Source: Allobosea robiniae
GTDB taxonomy: Bacteria; Pseudomonadota; Alphaproteobacteria; Rhizobiales; Beijerinckiaceae
Length of the DNA: 63,245 bases
Reading direction: 5' to 3'
Assembly (NCBI RefSeq): GCF_900102525.1
Contig: NZ_FNBZ01000011.1
Coordinates: 1 to 63,245, forward strand
Positions 51,479 to 61,800 of this stretch are shown here, one piece after another (positions within the stretch are counted from its first letter, which is position 1; every line of letters starts with the position of its first letter). Position numbers and translations under genes: made by a program. The notes under the pieces were generated by a model. The model was not told the origin of the DNA. It made no database searches and worked only from the letters and a program-made list of their open reading frames with translations.

Positions 51479-52684
51479 ATGGGCCCTCAGACCCGCCTAT
51501 TGGCGCAGATCTCCGTGGCACATCTGATCAGCCACTTCCACTTCATGACGGTCCCTGCCCTGCTTCCCGTGCTCCCCAACGCGATGAAGGTCAGCTTCGT
51601 CGATCTCGGGATCGCGCTCGGCGTCTTCAACGTCGTCTCGGCCTTGTGTCAGGCCCCACTGGGCTTCGCCGTCGATCGCTTCGGAGCGCGGCGGGTGCTG
51701 ATGTTCGGCCTGGCATTAGGAAGCTCCGGATTCGCGCTGGTGGCTGCCATCCCGACCTACACCGGGCTTCTTATGGGGATGGCGATCGCGGGGGTTGCCA
51801 ATGGCGTCTATCACCCCGCTGACTATGCGCTCCTGTCGCAGAACATGGATGCCCGGAGAATGGGACGGGCCTTCTCCATCCACACCTTCGCCGGCTTCCT
51901 CGGCGGAGCGATCACACCGCCGATCATCCTCGGCATGGCCCTAGCATTCGATCTGCGATGGGCCTTCGCGACCGCCGCTGTTGTAGGCGTCATCACATTG
52001 ACCTTCGTTTCGCTCGGAAGCAGAGGGATGCCCGCGGCTGGGCAGGCGGCCCATGCTGGCGAGCATTCGACCGATACACGGCAACCTGTTCGAGCCGCCC
52101 GCGCGACCATTCTGGTGCTCACACTCCTGTTTATGATGCTGAGCCTCAGCACCGGAGCGATCGAGCGTTTCTCGGTGACAGCCCTGGTTCAAGGCTTCCA
52201 GGTACCTCTCTCGGTTGCCAACATCGCCCTGACCTCGTTCCTGTTCGCCAGCGCTTTCGGCGTGCTCGCCGGAGGCGTTCTGGCCGACCGCACCTCACGC
52301 CACGGCTTCGTGGCGGCGATTGCCTTCGCGCTGGCTGCGCTATTGGTCACGATGGTGATCCTGGTTCGCCTGCCGCCACCAATTTTGATCCTGACGCTCG
52401 GTGCCACAGGCTTCCTGACGGGGGTCGTCGCACCTTCCCGGGACATGCTGGTCCGTGCCGCGTCGCCCGCCGGTCAGGAGGGCAAGACCTTCGGATTCGT
52501 GTCGACGGGTCTCAATATCGGCGGCGTGATCGGGCCCATCCTCTACGGCCTTCTGCTGGATAACGGTCTGGCAACCAGCGTCCTGTGGGCCTCGGTCGGT
52601 TTCATGATCGTGACCACAGCGATAGTGATCGCTCAAGAACTCCATCGCTATGATCGCCGGCGCGAAGCCATTTCGTCGCCTTAA
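51479..52684 (+). CDS. MFS transporter
   Basis: A 401-residue permease with twelve predicted helices, the loop 2-3 motif GFAVDRFGARRVL (a form of G-x-x-x-D-R-x-G-R-R), a helix-4 YHPADYALLS segment and the second half-motif GVLADRTSRHG. It exports or imports a small solute. It lies downstream of the Lrp gene and may move the product or substrate of the M20 enzyme. The start is ATG at 51479; a TTG at 51470 sits closer to GAGGAAG. Confidence 0.88.
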   Translation: MGPQTRLLAQISVAHLISHFHFMTVPALLPVLPNAMKVSFVDLGIALGVFNVVSALCQAPLGFAVDRFGARRVLMFGLALGSSGFALVAAIPTYTGLLMGMAIAGVANGVYHPADYALLSQNMDARRMGRAFSIHTFAGFLGGAITPPIILGMALAFDLRWAFATAAVVGVITLTFVSLGSRGMPAAGQAAHAGEHSTDTRQPVRAARATILVLTLLFMMLSLSTGAIERFSVTALVQGFQVPLSVANIALTSFLFASAFGVLAGGVLADRTSRHGFVAAIAFALAALLVTMVILVRLPPPILILTLGATGFLTGVVAPSRDMLVRAASPAGQEGKTFGFVSTGLNIGGVIGPILYGLLLDNGLATSVLWASVGFMIVTTAIVIAQELHRYDRRREAISSP

Positions 52685-52774
52685 GCCTGCAACCGCTATT
52701 CGCGCCGACCACCGCATTGCGGACCATTTCAATACAAATAAATCCGACTCACCGATCAATCCGGACGGCACCCC

Positions 52775-53920
52775 TTACTGGGCGGGCGAATTTCGATGGC
52801 CTTCGATCAGCGCGGCTGCGGCGGCATCTACCTGCACGGCATCGGTAGAACGGCCAAGCGAAAGCCTGACGGCACCGAGCGCCTCGCCCAGGGAGATGCC
52901 GAGCGCGAGGATGATCGCTGAGGGTTACGAGCTTCCGGCATGGCAGGCGGAACCGGTCGAGGCTGCGATCGCCGGCGTCGCTTCGAGGAGGTTGTTGCCG
53001 ACCGCTCCTGGGAAGAGCACGTTCAGGGTATTCGGCAAGGTAAGCTCCCCACCCAATCGCCTCAGACGCGGCACGCCCCCAACAAGCGCTTGCCATAGCC
53101 GTTCCTTCAACGCGGCGATCCGCGTCGAATCCTCCGTCAACTGCTCCCGGGCGATGCGGCAGGCTCGTCCAAGCCCGACGATATAGGGAACGTTCTCCGT
53201 CCCGGGCCGACGGCCACCCTCCTGCCCTGCTCCGTCGAGCACGCTCGGGATGGCGTGTCCCCGTCGGAGGTAGAGGACTCCGATGCCCTTCGGCGCGTAG
53301 AGCTTGTGTCCGGCGAGCGTCAGCGCATCGATGCCCCAGGCGGCCACGTCGACCGGAACCTTGCCGAGCGATTGCGAGGTATCGACATGGATCGGAGCCC
53401 CAACCGAGCGCGCCGCCTCGGCGAGTTCCGCTACCGGTTCGAGCGTCCCGATCTCGTTCTAAGCATGAATAATCGTGACCAGCGCGGTTTCGTCATCGAT
53501 GGCTGCGCGGGCCGCGGCCAGGTCGACGACGCCGTCGTCGTCAACGCCGATGCGACTGACGGCGAAGCCTTCCCGTTCGAGCCGGCGACACGACATCTCG
53601 GTCGCTGGGTGCTCAACCTTGCTGGTGACGATCCGCCTGCGGCTGACCGGAGCCACCGCAGCGAAGCCGCGGATCGCGTGGTTGCTCGCTTCGGTCCCGC
53701 CACCGTTGAAGATGATCTCCTCCGGCTTCGCACCGATCAGCTTCGCGACTTCGGCTCGGGCTTTCTCGATCGCAGAGCGAGCCGCACGCCCCAGCGGCGT
53801 GGTCGATTAGGCATTGCCGAACTGCTCGCGCAGGAAGGGGAGCATCGCATCGAGCACCTCGGGATCCACCGGTGTGGTGCCATTGTAATCGAGATAGATC
53901 GGGCGATCAGGAGCGGACAT
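52775..53920 (-). pseudogene. Cysteine desulfurase with three in-frame stop codons
   Basis: A 381-codon frame of NifS/IscS type: IYLDYNGTTPVDPEV, FGNA-stop-STTPLG, VEHPATEM, IIHA-stop-NEIGT, LTLAGHKLYAPKGIG (PLP Lys), GGRRPGTENVP, STGSACHAGSS-stop-PSAIILALGIS (active Cys), VRLSLGRSTD. Stops are TAA at codon 38 (53809-53807), TAG at codon 154 (53461-53459) and TAA at codon 332 (52927-52925). All conserved segments lie in one frame with no indel. Most likely it is a recent pseudogene. Confidence 0.88.
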
Positions 53921-54053
53921 AGGCTTCGGATCCTTGGGAGCGTGCTTCGCCAACCTAACAGCTTCTCGCGAGCGGGGGGATGATCGCCAGTCATCGCCAC
54001 CAATCCCATCGCGTGTCGCGGAACTCCGCGATGAAACATCGCGTTGCCGCTGC

Positions 54054-55079
54054 ATGAAGCGAGCAATGGTGATGTCGGTGCCGCGAGCCACTTTCGAGCT
54101 GCTTAAGACCTTCCAGGTAGCCCTAGTGTGTGGATGCGCCTTGCTGGCACCGGCAGTCGCAAATGCCCTGACTGCCGACGAGGTCAACCGTTCTGGCCGC
54201 CCTCCCGCCACGAAAAGCAAGGTGACGCGCCCCAGCGCGTCGATCGTCAAGGCTCAGGTCCTACTGGCGCGTCAAGGGGTCTCTCCCGGGGAGATCGACG
54301 GGCTGGACGGCGACAACTATCGGAAAGCCATCGACCAGTTCCGCCGTCGTGAAAATCTCGGAATTGGCGAGATCATCGACGCACCGACCTGGCAGGCGCT
54401 CAAAGGGGATGGCAGCGCGGACATCGTCTCGGACTACGAGATGACGAATGAGGATATCAAGACCCGGTTCGTCAGGCGCATTCCTCGCGATTACGCCCGT
54501 CAGGCCCGAATGAAACGGCTCGGCTACAGGAACGCGCAGGAGATGTTCGCTGAACGCTTTCACATGAGCGAGGGCCTTCTCAGGGTACTCAACCCGCGAA
54601 TGCACTATCGGAAGCGGGAGGAAACGCTGCACGTCGTCTCGGTCGGACGAACCCTTCCTTCAGACGAAGCCCGAACGGTCGAGGCCGACAAGACGAACGG
54701 AATCGTTCGCGCGCTGGATGCGACCGGAAAGGTGATCGCGCTCTATCCAGCCACCATCGGCAGCGAGGACACTCCGTCGCCGGACGGCGAATATCAGGTG
54801 ATCCGCGTAGTCAAGAATCCGACCTATCACTATGATCCAGTGAAGAATTTTCAGCAGGGCAAGAACAAGCGCCGGATGGTGCTCCCCAGGGGCGCCAACA
54901 ACCCGGTGGGGACTATCTGGATTGAACTATCGAAGCCGACCTTCGGCATCCATGGTACGCCGGAGCCCTCGCGGATCAGCAAGGCGTCGTCGCATGGCTG
55001 TGTCCGGCTCACCAATTGGGACGCTGAGGAATTGGCGCGGATCGTCAGGCCCGGCACGACCGTCCGCTTCCTGCAATAG
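54054..55079 (+). CDS. L,D-transpeptidase with peptidoglycan-binding domain
   Basis: A protein of about 341 residues: a signal peptide (LLKTFQVALVCGCALLAPAVANA), a PG_binding_1-like segment (VKAQVLLARQGVSPGEIDGL to QFRRRENLG), and a C-terminal YkuD domain with FGIHGTP (His) and SHGCVRLTNWDAEEL (catalytic Cys). It makes 3-3 crosslinks or attaches lipoproteins to peptidoglycan. Several Met codons (54054, 54066, 54072) precede the signal peptide, so the start is uncertain. Confidence 0.9.
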   Translation: MKRAMVMSVPRATFELLKTFQVALVCGCALLAPAVANALTADEVNRSGRPPATKSKVTRPSASIVKAQVLLARQGVSPGEIDGLDGDNYRKAIDQFRRRENLGIGEIIDAPTWQALKGDGSADIVSDYEMTNEDIKTRFVRRIPRDYARQARMKRLGYRNAQEMFAERFHMSEGLLRVLNPRMHYRKREETLHVVSVGRTLPSDEARTVEADKTNGIVRALDATGKVIALYPATIGSEDTPSPDGEYQVIRVVKNPTYHYDPVKNFQQGKNKRRMVLPRGANNPVGTIWIELSKPTFGIHGTPEPSRISKASSHGCVRLTNWDAEELARIVRPGTTVRFLQ

Positions 55080-55252
55080 GCGACCGTTGCGGCCGCTGGT
55101 TTGAATTGGCCCCCGGACAGGAGCCGCCCTCGTCTTCCGAAAATGACGAAGGGTGCTCGCAGAATTTCGTGATATCGACACCCGTCAAAGGCCTGTCGCT
55201 TCCGAGCCGGCGGGCGATCTATTTGATCCTTCCGCCCCGCCAATGACAGTCT

Positions 55253-56086
55253 TCAGGACTCCGAGGCTGCGACCTCTTCAGTGATCACTTCGAACTTTTG
55301 CAGGATGTGCGGCCCGAAACTGTGGATCATCGGAATGTCAGCCGCATCTCGCCCACGCGCCACGAGAACGCGACCGATGCGAGGCACGTTGTGCCGGGCA
55401 TCGAATATGTACCATTGGCCGCCGAGATAGGCTTCGAACCAGGCGTTGTAATCCATCGGCGCGGGATCCGGCGGCACGCCGATATCGCCCAGGAAACCGT
55501 TGCAGTACCGCGCCGGGATGTTCATCGCGCGGCACAGCGCGATCGCGAGATGCGTGAAGTCGCGGCATACGCCGACGCCTTCGTTCATGGCTTGCGCGGC
55601 GGTACGGGTGGCACGGGCGAACTGGTAGTCGAACCGGATCTGGGCGTTGACGTAGTTGCAGATTTGCTGAACGCGATTCCAGCCTGGAGCATAAGTGCCG
55701 AACAGGCTCCATGCGGTCGCAGAGAGTTCGTCGACCTCGCAGTAGCGGCTGGAGAGTGTGTATTCGATCACGTCCGGCGGGAGGTCGGCTGGCCAGATTT
55801 CCGGGGCGCTCTTGTCCCATTGGTCCGGCTGACCGCTGTCTCGGACGAGCATGTCATTGCTGAAGGCAGCCCCGCCCGCCGGCACGACCACCCGGCGGCA
55901 CAGATTGCCGAAGCCATCGGTGTATTCGGACGCTGCAAGCGGGCAGCCATCGCTCAGAGAGGTGATGCTGGGATTTGGCCCCTCAATAATGTCTCCGGCT
56001 CGGCTGGGATGGGGATCGAGTAGGAGTAATACCGGGGTTGGCTGAACGGTGGTGATCTCGATCCGGTAGCCGAGGCGGATTTCCAT
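55253..56086 (-). CDS. Transglutaminase-like protein, copy 2
   Basis: A 277-residue paralogue of the protein encoded at 28758-29573, with GVGVCRDFTHLAIALCRAMN (catalytic Cys), AWFEAYLGGQW and IFDARHNVPRIGRVLVARGR (Asp region). An N-terminal beta domain starts MEIRLGYRIEITTVQPTPVL. The ATG at 56086 begins the conserved part; an open frame continues to 56119. The 3' 60-70 bases recur as a fragment at 49021-49088. The substrate is unknown. Confidence 0.87.
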   Translation of the reverse strand: MEIRLGYRIEITTVQPTPVLLLLDPHPSRAGDIIEGPNPSITSLSDGCPLAASEYTDGFGNLCRRVVVPAGGAAFSNDMLVRDSGQPDQWDKSAPEIWPADLPPDVIEYTLSSRYCEVDELSATAWSLFGTYAPGWNRVQQICNYVNAQIRFDYQFARATRTAAQAMNEGVGVCRDFTHLAIALCRAMNIPARYCNGFLGDIGVPPDPAPMDYNAWFEAYLGGQWYIFDARHNVPRIGRVLVARGRDAADIPMIHSFGPHILQKFEVITEEVAASES

Positions 56087-56391
56087 GAGGGCTCTTTCGC
56101 AAGTGACGCTCGAGCGCAACCGGCGAATTCAGGCGTCTGTTCCCGATCGTCTTGATGAGATTTTGCGCAGCTGGGAGCAGGATCGCAGCGACGCGGCTTC
56201 CACCGATGCCACCGCGGACTGCGGCGAAAGGATCACTGAAATAGAATCCTTTCTTGCGTCGCGCTCGGCGCTACAACCCCATCTCAATCTTCCCGACAGT
56301 GACGGGTGCCCGCCGCCGTAATGCAGGATTGAGGTGTCAGACCGCTGCACCTCGCAGCGGCAGTAGCCGTCACACCTCGCAATTGCTCCAT
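56087..56391. other. Gap, nothing convincing
   Basis: About 305 bases. A short open frame on the plus strand (56085-56321) has no ribosome site and no family resemblance. I leave it out. Confidence 0.4.
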
Positions 56392-56736
56392 CTAGGCGAC
56401 GAACCTTCCAGCAATTGCCGCGTCGCTGGCATATTCATTGAGCGTCCGATTGGGACGAAAGAAGCGGTCGACTTCAATCCTGAGGCCCCCGATCCCTACC
56501 TCAGCAGCGAGCTCGCTGAGTTCGATCATGCCCACCTCCGGCTCTCCGTCGTCGAGGTCTGCAAGCCCGAACAGGATGTCGTTGTCATCGGGGCTCATCT
56601 CAGAGACGAGCCAGGTGCGCCGATCCCATGGGCAGAAAAGCTTCAGCACTGGGAGCGGGTCGATATGCTGATCGATCTTCGCCAAGCGGCCGTTCTCGAG
56701 AAGCTCGTGTCTTAGATTTTCGGGAATAGCCAACAT
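56392..56736 (-). CDS. DUF2958 domain protein
   Basis: A 114-residue protein: MLAIPENLRHELLENGRLAK, VLKLFCPWDRRTWLVSEMSP, DILFGLADLDDGEPEVGMIE and LRIEVDRFFRPNRTLNEYAS. This is the DUF2958 pattern, common on rhizobial plasmids and mobile regions, with no known role. The start ATG at 56736 opens the conserved region; the upstream open frame is unrelated. It follows the MucR gene on the same strand. Confidence 0.85.
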   Translation of the reverse strand: MLAIPENLRHELLENGRLAKIDQHIDPLPVLKLFCPWDRRTWLVSEMSPDDNDILFGLADLDDGEPEVGMIELSELAAEVGIGGLRIEVDRFFRPNRTLNEYASDAAIAGRFVA

Positions 56737-56822
56737 CAAACGAATTCCAAGGGGCAAGGGAAGACAATTCCGATCGCTGAATCCGCGACTGGGACACTTG
56801 TTCAACGTAGTAGACGCGAGTC

Positions 56823-57233
56823 TCAGTGCTTCCGGCGCTGCTGACCGAGGCCCATCGACTTCGCGAGCTGTGAACGTGCTTCTGCATAGGCCGGGGCGAC
56901 CATCGGGTAATCGTTCGGCAAGCCCCACTTCGAGCGATATTCCTCCGGTGTCATGTCATAGGCCGTCCGAAGGTGGCGCTTGAGCGATTTGAACTTCTTT
57001 CCGTCCTCAAGGCAGATCAGGAAGTCCGCTGTGATCGACTTCTTAATCGACACCGCCGGAGCTTGCTTTTCAGCAGGCGCAGGGCCGACCGGCTCATTGC
57101 CCAAGCCCGCTATCGCCGAATGCGTTGTGGCGATCAGCGCGGGAAGGTCCGCGGCCGGCACGCTATTGTTGGATACATAAGCCGAAACGATATGGGCGAC
57201 GAGATCGATGATTTCGGCATTGGCTTCGGACAT
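56823..57233 (-). CDS. MucR/Ros-family zinc-finger regulator
   Basis: A 136-residue regulator with the Ros-type zinc finger FLICLEDGKKFKSLKRHLRT and the following TPEEYRSKWGLPNDYPMVAP. MucR proteins control exopolysaccharide, motility and cell-cycle genes in rhizobia and Brucella, binding AT-rich DNA. An N-terminal helical part (EIIDLVAHIVSAYVSNNSVP) mediates oligomers. Its target here is unknown; several copies per genome are normal. Confidence 0.93.
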   Translation of the reverse strand: MSEANAEIIDLVAHIVSAYVSNNSVPAADLPALIATTHSAIAGLGNEPVGPAPAEKQAPAVSIKKSITADFLICLEDGKKFKSLKRHLRTAYDMTPEEYRSKWGLPNDYPMVAPAYAEARSQLAKSMGLGQQRRKH

Positions 57234-57600
57234 CGCATTCTCCCGGCTGCGACTTTGCGCAGCAATTAACTCGCTTCAGGGCGCGGTCATTATTGAGCCA
57301 GACTGATGAAGTCAAACTTAGGTCGGTGCGGCGATGGCTGCTTATTGGAAATGTGAATCTCCAGGAAGATAAGCCGAAGCCTCTAATTGTGACCATCGCG
57401 GCCTCGACACGGCGCAATCGCTCTGAGCCTCCTATCCTGCCAATCCGGTGCGCCGTATGGGTTATAGATGGCCGAGCCCACATATCGGTCCTTCGAACCA
57501 TTTTGTTGCGGACAAGCCAGAAGGCGCTCCTTCCGCATCGCCCAAGGCGCCGAATATGTTGAGAGTTAGGTAGTTTCGCGCGGACAGGGGCCTAAGCGTC
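57234..57600. other. Intergenic stretch of lower GC, promoter side of mucR and sbcD-like gene
   Basis: About 365 bases between divergent genes. Parts look AT-richer than the neighbourhood. No gene is supported. AGGGG at 57586-57590 lies ten bases before the proposed ATT start of the exonuclease gene. Confidence 0.4.
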
Positions 57601-58878
57601 ATTTCCAGTTTTCGGTTCGTCCACTGCGCCGATTTGCACATCGACGCCCCGCTGAAGTCGCTGGCGTTGCGCAACCCGGAACTCGCAGAGTTGGTGTCGA
57701 GTGCGACACGAACGGCTTTCGTCGCGACGATTGATCTATGCCTCGACGAAAAGGTCGATGCGCTGCTAATCGCGGGCGATCTCTACGACGGCGATCAGAC
57801 CTCGATGAAGACAGCCGGCTTCATCGCCACGCAACTCCGCAGGCTTGATGAAGCTGGAATTCGGACGTTCGGGATTCGCGGCAATCACGACGCCGAGTCT
57901 CGGATCACCAAGGAACTCGTCTTTCCCGAAAGCGTCACGTTTTTTAAAGGTTCCGCTGCCGCTATTCCCCTGCCCGGCCTCAACGGTCGCCGAGACGTCG
58001 TTGTCCACGGGATCAGCTTCCCGAAGCCGCACGCCCCGGAAAGCCTGCTGCCGAAGTTCAAGCCGCCGGTCGAAGGCGCGACTAATATCGCGCTGCTGCA
58101 CACGAGCCTTGCTGGCGCCGAGGGTCATGACCGTTATGCCCCGTGCAGCGTAGCGGACCTAGCCGGTGCAGGATTCGATTATTGGGCGCTCGGGCATATC
58201 CATAAGCGCCAGGTTCACCTCGATAGGCCAGCGATCGTCATGCCCGGCATCCCGCAGGGCCGGGACATCAATGAGAGCGGCGCCAAATCCGTCACTCTCA
58301 TTACGATTGGCGACGATGGTGCGATCGCCATAGCAGAGCACCGCACGAGTACCGCTCAGTTCGAGCGTGTTTCGGTAGATCTGTCCGGGATCGAGGACTG
58401 GTCAGAAGCTATGCGGGCCATCGGGCGCAGACTGGCCGCGGAGCGGGACAGAACCGCGTCTGAGCACCTCATTGCCCGAATCTCGCTCATCGGCGCCACG
58501 TCCCTTAGTTGGCGGCTGCGTCGGGAGGGAGATTTCTTGCGCACCGAAGCCGAACAGCAGGCGGCGATCATCGGGAACACCTGGATCGAGAAGGTCTCCT
58601 CTGCCTGCTCGCCTTCGCGCGATGCCGCGATCGACAGCGCCGGCGCAGTCGCCGAGCTGTCGCAACTGATTTCCGAGGATGTCCTGCAATCTGACTCGTA
58701 CCGGCTCGAAGCCAGCGAGCTGATTTCTGAGCTGCAGGGCGCGCTACCCCGAGAGCTCCACAAAATGTTTGGAAGCGACCCCGCAAGCTTCGAGAAGGCC
58801 GTCGCTGAATTATCCCAGGACGGCGCGCTCGACGTCATTGCCCATCTGCATGAAGCAGACCAGGAGCCGCGGATCTGA
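57601..58878 (+). CDS. SbcD/Mre11-like nuclease (YhaO type), atypical start
   Basis: A metallophosphoesterase nuclease with FRFVHCADLHIDAPL (motif I, Asp and His), LIAGDLYDGD (II), IRGNHDAES (III), ALLHTSL and GFDYWALGHIHKRQV (IV-V). With the SbcC-like partner it cuts DNA ends or hairpins. The first canonical start (TTG, 57634) falls inside motif I and would remove its Asp. The only start-like codon upstream that keeps the motif is ATT at 57601 (AGGGG ten bases before). An in-frame stop lies at 57571. It overlaps the next gene by one base. Confidence 0.85.
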   Translation: MSSFRFVHCADLHIDAPLKSLALRNPELAELVSSATRTAFVATIDLCLDEKVDALLIAGDLYDGDQTSMKTAGFIATQLRRLDEAGIRTFGIRGNHDAESRITKELVFPESVTFFKGSAAAIPLPGLNGRRDVVVHGISFPKPHAPESLLPKFKPPVEGATNIALLHTSLAGAEGHDRYAPCSVADLAGAGFDYWALGHIHKRQVHLDRPAIVMPGIPQGRDINESGAKSVTLITIGDDGAIAIAEHRTSTAQFERVSVDLSGIEDWSEAMRAIGRRLAAERDRTASEHLIARISLIGATSLSWRLRREGDFLRTEAEQQAAIIGNTWIEKVSSACSPSRDAAIDSAGAVAELSQLISEDVLQSDSYRLEASELISELQGALPRELHKMFGSDPASFEKAVAELSQDGALDVIAHLHEADQEPRI

Positions 58879-61800
58879 TGCGGATCAGGCGCCTTGATCT
58901 CACCCGCTACGGCCGCTTCACCAATCATTCGATCGACTTTGGAGCCCCCGAAGCCGGGAAGCCCGATTTCCATCTGATCGTCGGTGCCAACGAGGCCGGA
59001 AAATCGACCCTTACGGCCGCCATCGTTGATCTGCTCTTTGGCATGGGTCAGCGCTCCCCATACGGCTTTCTACACGGCTATGACGGTATGCAGATCGGCG
59101 CCGCGCTTGAGCTTCCGAGCGGCGAGCGGGAGGTGGTGCGGGTCAAACGAGGGGCGAGGCTGCGCGATGCGAGCGGGCAAGCCATCGATGAGGGCATCCT
59201 GACGGCTGGCCTTTCAGGCATCGACCGCGAAGCCTACCGGATGATGTTCTGCCTTGATGAGGAGACGCTTCGAATGGGTGGCGAGAGCATTCTCGCCAGC
59301 CAGGGCGAGCTCGGACAGCTGCTTTTTTCTGCCAGCGCGGGCCTCGCAGCCTTCGGCCAGCGGCTGAGCAAGCTGCAAGAGATAGTGGACGCCTTCCATA
59401 AGCCGCGTGGCAGATCGACCGAGCTCTCAGCCTTCAAGGCGAGGCTCGACGAGCTGAAAGCCCGAAAGGAGGCTATCAACGTCCTCGCAACCACCCATGC
59501 ACAGCTGGTGCTGGATCGCGATGACGCCTCCGCGAAGTATGAGGCAGCGCTGTCCGAACGCAGCAAATCCAAGCTTCGCTTCGACGAGATCAACCGATAT
59601 CTCGGCGTTCTGCCGGATCTCGTGGCCCTGAAGGGTCTCCGTTTGGACCTGTCAGCCCTAGCAGAGGTACCGCAACCACCAGCCGCCTGGGCCGAAAGAC
59701 TGCCGGAGCTCATCGGCGCTGAGGGCCGCATCAAGGCAGCTTGTGAGATCGCGTCGGCCAATGTCGATAGAATCCGCCGCGAGCGCGACGGTATCCAGAT
59801 CGAGCAAGTGCTCATTGACGCCGGGCCGGCAATCGATGCCCTGCGGAACAGCGAGGCGCGGTATGTCGCAGCTCTTGATATCTCAAAGCGAGAATCCGAG
59901 CTTGCCGTCATCGAAGGAAATCTGAAGAAAATCTCCGAACGTCTTGATCGTGCAGGAGAATTACCCGCGAAACTGGTGTTACCCGCCACGCTAGTTGGGA
60001 AGCTGCGCGGGCTGATCGATCGGCGTTCTGGCCTCCGCGAGAGGCTTCAGGCAGCCTCTCGCGAATGTATTCGAGCAAGCGATGCACTTTCTGCGGCAAA
60101 GCAGGTGCTCGCCTCGCTCGACGCCACCGACCAGGATGAAGTGCTCGCGGCGCGGGTTCGGCTGGCGCTCGACCAAGCCCGGGCAAGCGATCATGCTGCT
60201 CGCGAGAAGGCTGCCCTCCGCGTTATCATCGGCCTCCAGGACAAACTCAAGGAGCAGCTAAATCAGCTTGGTTCCTGGAACGGTGACCTCGATCAGCTCG
60301 CAGCTATGAAAGCCCCGACGACACACCAGATCGAAGACTGGCGCCGCCGAGGCGAAGTGATCCGCCAAGCCAGTGTAAAACACGCTTCCGATATCGAAAG
60401 CCTGACCGACCGCATGGTCGAGCTCGCCGCCACCATCACCTCGATCAAGGCGGCGACCGGGCTCGTCGATGATGCGACTGCCCGCACCTCTCGTGTGGAT
60501 CGCGATGACGCTTGGCGAACACATCGCGAGGTCTTGAGCGAAGCGACTGCCGCTGTATTCGAAGCCGCGTTGAGAAATGATGACGGGATCACGGAAACCA
60601 GGCTCAGCCAAACCAGCCTTGCGGCCGATCTGAGGCAGGCCGTCCAGGCGGAGGCAACGACAGCCGCAAAGCTGCGGCGGGCAGAGCAGCTTCATACCGA
60701 CACGCTGGCGTTGAAGGCAGGTCTGGACGCCGAACTGGCGGCGACCTTCATCGTGATCGGCTTGCCAAGCGACGCGCACGTTGCTGATCTCGAACGACTG
60801 CTGATGCGCCGCGCCTCGGCACTGGAGATCAGCGCACAGATCGAGGTAGCTTCAGCCGATCTCCGCACAGCCCAAGAGGATGGCGCCGCGCATGTTGAAC
60901 GACTGGCGGCAGCTCTGAAATCGATTGGCGTGCTCCCATCCGAGAACGAGTTCGCGAACCTCCTGGTCGGCCTTCAAACAGCGATCGATCGCCGGACGAC
61001 ACTGCGGTCCGAGCTTTCCCACGCTGCAAAATCGCTCGAACAAAGCGTTACTGAGCTCGCCACCAGGCAGAGGGACGTTGCTGAGGCTCAAGCGGCTCAG
61101 GATGATTGGCAACAGGAATGGGACGTCACGGTCAAGTCCTGTTGGCTGAGCGAAGTGCCCTCGCCTCTCGGCCCTGACGAAGTCAGTCAGGTCCTCAACG
61201 TCCTTGCCGAAATCCCGCCGCTGGAAAGCGAACGCGAAAGCCTCAGCCATCGCATTGCGGCGATGAAGCGGGATCAGGACCAGTTCATCCAGGCTGTAAG
61301 CAGCGTTGCCAGCTCCCTCCAGATACCGGCCGACGAAGATGACCCTGTCAAACTCGCTGCGGACTTGCGTCGGCGGCTGGAGACGGCTCGGTCCCACGAG
61401 CGCGACCGGCGCAGCAAGACGGCCGAACTCGAGCGAGCGGTGATCGTTAATCGCGACGCGCTGGAAGAGCTCACCCTTCACCGAGCGGATGTCGAAACGC
61501 ATACCTCGTTTTTCGGCGTCGCGTCGCTTATGGAGGTCAGCGCAAAAATCGACGAGGCCAACCGGCGATCCGAGCTTGAGCGCCAGCTGAAGGTTCTGAG
61601 CAGCCGGATCACAGCAGCATGCCGAACGGAAACCTTAGAGGCCGCCGAAGCCATCCTCGCGGAGCTCGAGCAAACTGGTCTGGAGGCGGAGGCGGCTAGT
61701 CTCGCAAGTCGGCTCGAGGGGCAAGACCGTGAAGCTCACGAACTCCATGCCCGGCATCTGCAGGCCGATCGTGCACTCGCTGCGATCGGAGGCGACGACG

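Noticed and set aside
52775..53920. Selenocysteine or other recoding of the desulfurase stops
   Set aside because: The stops are TAA and TAG, not TGA, and I see no recoding hairpin after them. Pseudogene is simpler.
56085..56321. 78-codon plus-strand frame between transglutaminase and DUF2958 genes
   Set aside because: No ribosome site, and its start lies within the 5' end of the transglutaminase gene; no family resemblance.
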